A stretch of 11,269 nt of DNA from Caldora sp. SIO3E6 (GTDB taxonomy: Bacteria; Cyanobacteriota; Cyanobacteriia; Cyanobacteriales; Coleofasciculaceae): contig JAAHHL010000128.1 of NCBI GenBank assembly GCA_010672185.1, positions 1-11,269 on the forward strand, written 5' to 3'. Each line of letters starts with the position of its first letter. Positions within the stretch are counted from its first letter, which is position 1. Positions 7,424-11,269 of this stretch are shown in pieces. A model generated the notes under the pieces. It saw only the letters and a list, made by a program, of their open reading frames with translations. It was not told where the DNA came from and did no database searches. A program made the translations under genes and the position numbers.

Positions 7424-7598
7424 GATAATGAATTTGTCTCAGGAGGACCCCAAACTATACGATCATTACTTTCAATTGGAAGCTGCACTTCTTCAAATGT
7501 AATGAAGCAAATTTTAACCCAATTAAGCCAACCTTCATCCTAAAAAGTTCTCCAAAGTCTTTTGGATTGACCCTCAATGTTGTGATCTATCAGAAAAA

Positions 7599-7982
7599 TC
7601 ATTTACTTGCTCTGGACTCAATTTGAGATTTCCAAGCCGCAAGTTTCACTCGAATTGCTTCTTTTCCAGGTTTAGGAGGCATTGTTGCAATTTGAGCAAA
7701 TCGCTCACTATTTCGTTCTTCCCAATACTGTCGAACTTCTTTGTCTTCTTTCACAATGATTTGATATTCTGCTTCAACTTCAGCATAGTTTGCTTCAATG
7801 TAAGACATAGCAGCATCAAATTGCTCATCTGTGATCTGAGGAAAATCTTCTCGAATTCTCTGGCGTTGATAACCTGCATGGATGTAGTCCATAAATTGGT
7901 AAAGTGTAATGCGAGTGCCTGCGATCGCGAGTCCATGCTTTGTACGGGCAACCTCTTTTTGTTGGTTAAAGACTGAAGTCAT
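7599..7982 (-). CDS. DUF433 domain protein (antitoxin-like)
   Basis: This 127-aa protein has the DUF433 pattern: a basic N-terminus, GLAIAGTRITLYQFMDYI (17-34), then an AGY-type turn and REDFPQITDEQFDAAMSYI (44-62). The family has a small winged-helix-like core and often acts as antitoxin or regulator beside PIN-like DUF5615 toxins. No such toxin lies in this window. A charged C-terminal extension (about 75-127) follows the core. I chose the ATG at 7982-7980 because the paralogous relic upstream starts at the same residue (MTS). The longer frame uses TTG at 8012. A minus-strand TATAAT (8053-8048) could be a -10 box about 65 nt upstream, although no -35 is evident. The gene is 175 nt from the endonuclease start. 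A role in defence is inferred from location only. Confidence 0.8.
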   Translation of the reverse strand: MTSVFNQQKEVARTKHGLAIAGTRITLYQFMDYIHAGYQRQRIREDFPQITDEQFDAAMSYIEANYAEVEAEYQIIVKEDKEVRQYWEERNSERFAQIATMPPKPGKEAIRVKLAAWKSQIESRASK

Positions 7983-8066
7983 TATGTTATAGTCTTCATT
8001 CCATAAAGGCAAATACAGTAATGTTCATCAGGTCAAGATACCTCCTCATTATAGAATGCGATCGCC

Positions 8067-8162
8067 TCACCTCCAGGATACAACCCTTAACTCAAAACCT
8101 GCGATCGCGAGTCCACGGTTTGTACGAGCAACCCCTATTTGTTGCTTAGATAAGGAAGTCAT
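8067..8162 (-). pseudogene. 5' relic of a second DUF433 gene
   Basis: The 71 bases at 8098-8168 match 7918-7988, the start of the intact DUF433 gene, with 10 mismatches and no gaps, and the offset is exactly 180 bp. The relic translates from the ATG at 8162 as a DUF433 N-terminus (MTSLSKQQIGVARTN then RGLAIAG). After residue 22 the similarity ends. It runs through unrelated codons to a TGA at 8069-8067, for 31 codons in all. The FPxIT part of the domain is missing, so this is a truncated duplicate rather than a working gene. It could still supply upstream promoter or leader sequence. Confidence 0.8.
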
Positions 8163-8234
8163 TATGTTGCAGAAAGTAGATATTTTCTGATATTATTTTA
8201 CAATGGGAAAAGTGTGCGCCATATATACCCTTTA

Positions 8235-8362
8235 ATATCATGTCCGCTTGATTGCTTACACTTTGGTGTTAACAAGGCAGAGGGCAGAAGGCAGAAGGCA
8301 GAAGGGAAGGAAGAAAGTTGCAAGGTAGAAGGATATGATAAGTGTTTAGTCGGACATGATAT
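8235..8362. repeat. 128-bp segment with 12-bp terminal inverted repeats
   Basis: ATATCATGTCCG (8235-8246) is exactly repeated in inverse at 8351-8362, enclosing 104 nt that include a purine-rich heptamer array. There is no transposase and I find no clear target-site duplication. It may be a small non-autonomous repeat element, or a long-range stem in the leader of the NACHT gene. Confidence 0.55.
8274..8308. repeat. Heptamer tandem repeat (AAGGCAG)n upstream of the NACHT gene
   Basis: The units are AAGGCAG (8274-8280), AGGGCAG (8281-8287), AAGGCAG (8288-8294), AAGGCAG (8295-8301) and a decayed AAGGGAA (8302-8308). The same unit types, ending in the same decayed AAGGGAA, recur inside the NACHT coding sequence at 9982-10040. 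Confidence 0.9.
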
Positions 8363-8443
8363 AACTGCCATCTAGATTTGGTGACTGGTTGTGTTAACCG
8401 GGGGATGAGTTAAGTTGGAGATATTTGAGATTGGCAAGTAAAG

Positions 8444-11233
8444 ATGGCGGAACCTCTCAAGAGACTGTGGAAGTTCTTAAATACTGATGTAGGAGACTTG
8501 TTCTCAGCAGAGACTCTCAAAGATGGGGTTGATTCAGCTAAAGCGGTTCTGGAATTGGCAAAGACTCTGAAGGAGCAAGGCTCAAATGTTGGGCAGTTAG
8601 CACCTTTAGTAGGCAGAATTTCCACTCTCTTGGATGTGCTAAATTTACCTTTGGTTCAGGTAGTGGGGGCAGGATTACCGTTTGTCTCCATCGCAACAGG
8701 TTTCCTCAAGTTTTACCTGGAAAAGTCGCAACAGGAACTAACTTTGGCGCAATGTACGGCACTGGTAAGCCAGGCAGCCTATTTGGAAAGCTTACAAGCT
8801 TTGTTGAGTTTGCCAGAAAATCAGGTTTGGTTAGAGCAAATTAGTCAAACCCCGGCTTCTGCACCTGTAGAGCAAGAAATTGTTAAGCTAGGAGAGTGGG
8901 AACTGGATGAGGAACAAGCAAAGAAAGCTGTTGTCTGCTTCCATGAGTCTCGGCTAGCTAAAAATTTTAACAAAATACTGATTACCCGACTCCAAGATGC
9001 AGGCATCGGTGCTACCAAAGCGAACATCTTAACTCAACGGATAGCTTGGAATACAACTCGATACATTAATCAAGCGATCGCTAGTCAGGCAGATCAAGTC
9101 AAGCCTTTAGCAGAATTGTATCGTACTGGTGGCAGGGAGTTACTAGAAAAATACCAGAGCCTGGATAGTTACTTAGAGGAGCAAATTGCTACCAAACCTT
9201 TAGAGAAAGTCTTTGCTGAGGAGTTTACTTTCCAGGATATTTATGTACCCCTTAAGGTAAAACCGGTTAATGACAATGGTGATGTTGCTCAAAAGGCAAA
9301 ACCATTGGGCTTAGAGACTTGGGCAAAGACCATGCTCAATGAATCCCAAAAACAAGATAAGGTGATGTTTATCCAAGGGGGACCAGGAAGAGGCAAAAGT
9401 GTTTTTTGTCGGATGTTTGCCGATTGGGTACGGCAGCAATTACATCCGGTTTGGACGCCGGTGTTAATTCGCTTGCGGGAGATCAGAACCTTTGAAAAGA
9501 ACTTTGAAGCAACGCTACAAGCTGCGGTTAAAGCTAATTTTGCTCGTGATCATCGCTGGTTGTACGATCGCAATACCCGCTTTTTGTTTCTGTTGGATGG
9601 CTTTGATGAGTTGCTAATGGAACGGAGAAGCAGCGAGGGGTTAAAAGAATTTCTCCTGCAAGTTGGTCAATTTCAACGGGATTGTCAACAGAGCCCAGAA
9701 ATGGGACATCGGGTTTTGATTACTGGCAGGACTTTAGCGTTACAGAGTATAGAACGGTTGATGCCAAACAATCTGGAACGGGTAGAAATTTTGTTGATGG
9801 ATAAGGAACTCCAGCAACAGTGGCTAAGCAAGTGGGAAGTACAGGTTGGTACGGATAAAACTAGAGCTTTTCAACAGTTTTTGCAAGATCAACACTGTCC
9901 TCAGCGAGTGCGGGAATTGGCTCAGGAACCACTATTACTCTACCTGTTGGCAGCAATGCATCGGGATGACGAATTTAAGAGAAGGCAGAAGGCAGTTCGG
10001 CAAAGCCGTTGCCGCAGGCTAGGCAGAGGGCAGAAGGGAAATACAGGTACTCCTTCTGGATCTTTACAAGGGGAAAGTATTGTTGGCATATTTAAGGGCG
10101 CTGATAGCACAACAGCAAAAATTCTTATTTATGAAAAGACGTTGGATTGGGTACTGACAAAACAACGTCCCCAATGGCTTAATCGGGAACTAACAGAACA
10201 AGATACAGAGGATTTGCGGCGAATCCTCACAGAAGCTGGGTTATGTGTAGTGCAGTCAGGGGGAGAATGTGCCTCAGTCAGGATGATTGAGACACGGCTG
10301 AAGGGAGATCATACAGTTAAAGAGTTACTGGAAGAAGCCAGGAAAAGCCTCAAAGACAATCCCCTGAGAAATGCCTTAGCTGCTTTTTATCTCCAAGCTG
10401 CGGCTGGGAGTAAGGAAGGAGCAGTAGAATTTGCTCATAAGAGTTTTGGTGAGTTTCTCTGTGCCGAAAGGTTAAAAGAGAGCCTGGAAAACTGGACAGA
10501 AACGGGAAAAAGAGGACGAGGGTTTAACTTGCCAGAGGAACAATTGCACTGGGAAATTTATGATTTGCTGGGCTATGGGGGTTTAACACCAGAAATTGTG
10601 GAATACCTGATGGCGTTGCTAAAAACTATCCCAGAGGGAGCAAGGGAGAGTGAGTTTCGCCCAGTTAAACTATTCCAGCGCTTGGAAGATTTTTATGTTC
10701 GCTGGTGTGAGGGGGAATTTATTGATTTAGCAGAGGAAACCTTCGCTCAGAGAAAGACTAGGCAATTACAAAAACAAGGAATTCAGTTAGGTCAGCGACA
10801 GGTGGATGTCTATGCAGGGCTGAATGTGATGATTTTACTCTTAGAGTTGCATCGCTATGCTCTATCAAGGGATGAGCTGGAGGCTCAAATCGTCTTTTAT
10901 CCTTGTGGTCAATACGATACTGAAGGTTTTGATAAAACTCGATTGCTTTATATTATCAGCTACAGCGATTGTGTAGGTATTGGTGGATTTTTAGAGGTAG
11001 TTGGGGGATTCTTGAGTGGCGCATACCTTAGAGGCGCATACCTTAGAGGCGCAGACCTTAGAGGCGCAGACCTTAGAGGTGCAGACCTTAGAGGTGCAGA
11101 CCTTAGAGGTGCAGACCTTAGTGGCGCAGACCTTAGAGGTGCAGACCTTAGAGGTGCAGACCTTAGAGGTGCAGACCTTAGAGGTGCAGACCTTAGAGGT
11201 GCAAACCTTAGAGGCGCAGACCTTAGAGGTTGA
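8444..11233 (+). CDS. NACHT-type STAND NTPase with C-terminal pentapeptide repeats
   Basis: This 929-aa multidomain protein has a helical N-terminal region (1 to about 260) with a hydrophobic stretch near 64-92 and no recognised enzyme motif. A NACHT-like NTPase follows: Walker A GGPGRGKS (312-319), Walker B LFLLDGFDEL (381-390) and sensor-like VLITGRT (424-430). A segment with FAHKSFGEFLCAERL (663-677) is typical of the region after NACHT domains. Fourteen pentapeptide units (mostly G-A-D-L-R) occupy 859-928. STAND/NACHT proteins are ATP-driven signalling switches, and some bacterial NACHT proteins are established anti-phage defence proteins. The effector is not identified. Two oddities stand out: a basic insertion at about 512-532 encoded by repeat DNA, and a stop codon within the repeat array. 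The ATG at 8444 is the first in frame after a TGA at 8426-8428. Confidence 0.88.
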   Translation: MAEPLKRLWKFLNTDVGDLFSAETLKDGVDSAKAVLELAKTLKEQGSNVGQLAPLVGRISTLLDVLNLPLVQVVGAGLPFVSIATGFLKFYLEKSQQELTLAQCTALVSQAAYLESLQALLSLPENQVWLEQISQTPASAPVEQEIVKLGEWELDEEQAKKAVVCFHESRLAKNFNKILITRLQDAGIGATKANILTQRIAWNTTRYINQAIASQADQVKPLAELYRTGGRELLEKYQSLDSYLEEQIATKPLEKVFAEEFTFQDIYVPLKVKPVNDNGDVAQKAKPLGLETWAKTMLNESQKQDKVMFIQGGPGRGKSVFCRMFADWVRQQLHPVWTPVLIRLREIRTFEKNFEATLQAAVKANFARDHRWLYDRNTRFLFLLDGFDELLMERRSSEGLKEFLLQVGQFQRDCQQSPEMGHRVLITGRTLALQSIERLMPNNLERVEILLMDKELQQQWLSKWEVQVGTDKTRAFQQFLQDQHCPQRVRELAQEPLLLYLLAAMHRDDEFKRRQKAVRQSRCRRLGRGQKGNTGTPSGSLQGESIVGIFKGADSTTAKILIYEKTLDWVLTKQRPQWLNRELTEQDTEDLRRILTEAGLCVVQSGGECASVRMIETRLKGDHTVKELLEEARKSLKDNPLRNALAAFYLQAAAGSKEGAVEFAHKSFGEFLCAERLKESLENWTETGKRGRGFNLPEEQLHWEIYDLLGYGGLTPEIVEYLMALLKTIPEGARESEFRPVKLFQRLEDFYVRWCEGEFIDLAEETFAQRKTRQLQKQGIQLGQRQVDVYAGLNVMILLLELHRYALSRDELEAQIVFYPCGQYDTEGFDKTRLLYIISYSDCVGIGGFLEVVGGFLSGAYLRGAYLRGADLRGADLRGADLRGADLRGADLSGADLRGADLRGADLRGADLRGADLRGANLRGADLRG
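9980..10042 (+). repeat. Heptamer array plus GC-rich hairpin inserted in frame in the NACHT gene
   Basis: Two AAGGCAG units (9982-9995) are followed by a 25-nt block (9996-10020) in which CGGCAA (9998-10003) pairs with TTGCCG (10009-10014). AGGCAG, AGGGCAG and AAGGGAA complete the segment (10021-10040). The flanking pieces match the intergenic array at 8274-8308. Translation gives a basic, low-complexity stretch rich in Arg, Lys and Gln, just after the conserved-looking EPLLLYLLAAMHRDDE. The reading frame is kept. It looks like an intergenic repeat that entered a coding region. Confidence 0.8.
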
Positions 11234-11269
11234 GCCCCTAGTGTTGCATACCTTAGTGGTGCCAAACTT
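11018..11269 (+). repeat. 15-bp tandem array encoding pentapeptide repeats, running past the stop
   Basis: Fourteen 15-bp units (11018-11227) have the consensus GGYGCAGACCTTAGA. They differ mainly by GGC/GGT, TAC/GAC/AAC and AGA/AGT, encoding Gly-Ala-Asp-Leu-Arg with a few Tyr, Asn or Ser variants. A degenerate unit follows (11228-11242) carrying the TGA at 11231-11233. A recognisable unit then encodes Val-Ala-Tyr-Leu-Ser (11243-11257) and a partial Gly-Ala-Lys-Leu reaches the window edge. The near-identity of the units points to recent expansion or homogenisation. Confidence 0.92.

Larger units (their letters stand above)
8163..8443. other. Repeat-rich divergent spacer upstream of the NACHT gene
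   Basis: This 281-nt spacer separates the minus-strand DUF433 relic from the plus-strand NACHT gene. It holds a 128-bp segment bounded by inverted repeats and, inside it, a heptamer array (both listed separately). I see no ORF with a plausible start and ribosome site, and no clear promoter for the NACHT gene. The last 80 nt before the ATG show no obvious -10/-35 pair. GGAG at 8417-8420 is too far from the start to serve as a ribosome site. Confidence 0.6.

Noticed and set aside
8235..8362. Insertion sequence remnant
   Set aside because: There are inverted ends but no transposase fragment and no clear target duplication, so I list it only as a repeat segment.
10960..11265. Minus-strand open frame of about 100 codons rich in Ala-Pro-Leu-Arg-Ser
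   Set aside because: It is the antisense of the 15-bp pentapeptide array. The period keeps all frames open, and the residues are a by-product of the repeat.
11018..11269. CRISPR-like array
   Set aside because: The 15-bp units are contiguous with no spacers, keep codon phase and encode a known repeat protein fold.

Overview
The window looks like chromosomal DNA from a cyanobacterium, probably a filamentous one. It carries a CO2-uptake NDH-1 operon (ndhF3-ndhD3-cupA), a gene set found only in cyanobacteria. It also holds ten copies of the HIP1 octamer GCGATCGC and several heptanucleotide tandem repeats of the kind common in filamentous cyanobacterial genomes. I cannot name the species.

Region 1 (1-5156, all minus strand). 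An ORF cut by the window edge (1-88) lies downstream of cupA. Reading leftwards from 5099, ndhF3, ndhD3 and cupA form one transcription unit for the inducible high-affinity CO2-hydrating NDH-1MS complex. NdhF3 and NdhD3 are antiporter-like proton-pumping membrane subunits. CupA is the peripheral zinc-binding protein thought to hydrate CO2. The longest open frames start at TTG codons, and for ndhD3 and cupA they run back through heptamer repeats, so internal ATG starts are preferred. A perfect 30-bp palindrome sits 27 nt upstream of the ndhF3 ATG and is the best operator or leader-hairpin candidate in the window.

Region 2 (5157-5553) has no convincing gene. It holds repeated half-sites, a weak terminator candidate and a possible short-ORF relic.

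Region 3 (5554-8162, minus strand) is an accessory block. It contains a type II restriction-modification pair (a PD-(D/E)XK endonuclease, then a C5-cytosine methyltransferase, one base apart), a DUF433 antitoxin-like gene, and the decayed 5' end of a second DUF433 copy exactly 180 bp upstream.

Region 4 (8163-11269) starts with repeat-rich spacer DNA: a 128-bp segment bounded by 12-bp inverted repeats and containing an AAGGCAG heptamer array. A divergent plus-strand gene follows, encoding a 929-aa STAND/NACHT-type NTPase that ends in pentapeptide repeats. The same heptamer array, split by a small GC-rich hairpin, is inserted in frame inside this gene. Its 3' end is a nearly identical 15-bp tandem array, and the TGA stop lies inside a degenerate repeat unit with recognisable in-frame units continuing to the window edge.

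Overall, a small defence-like island (R-M, DUF433, NACHT) abuts the promoter side of a core carbon-acquisition operon, and repeat elements appear at most junctions. The functional roles of the island genes are inferred from family membership and location only.
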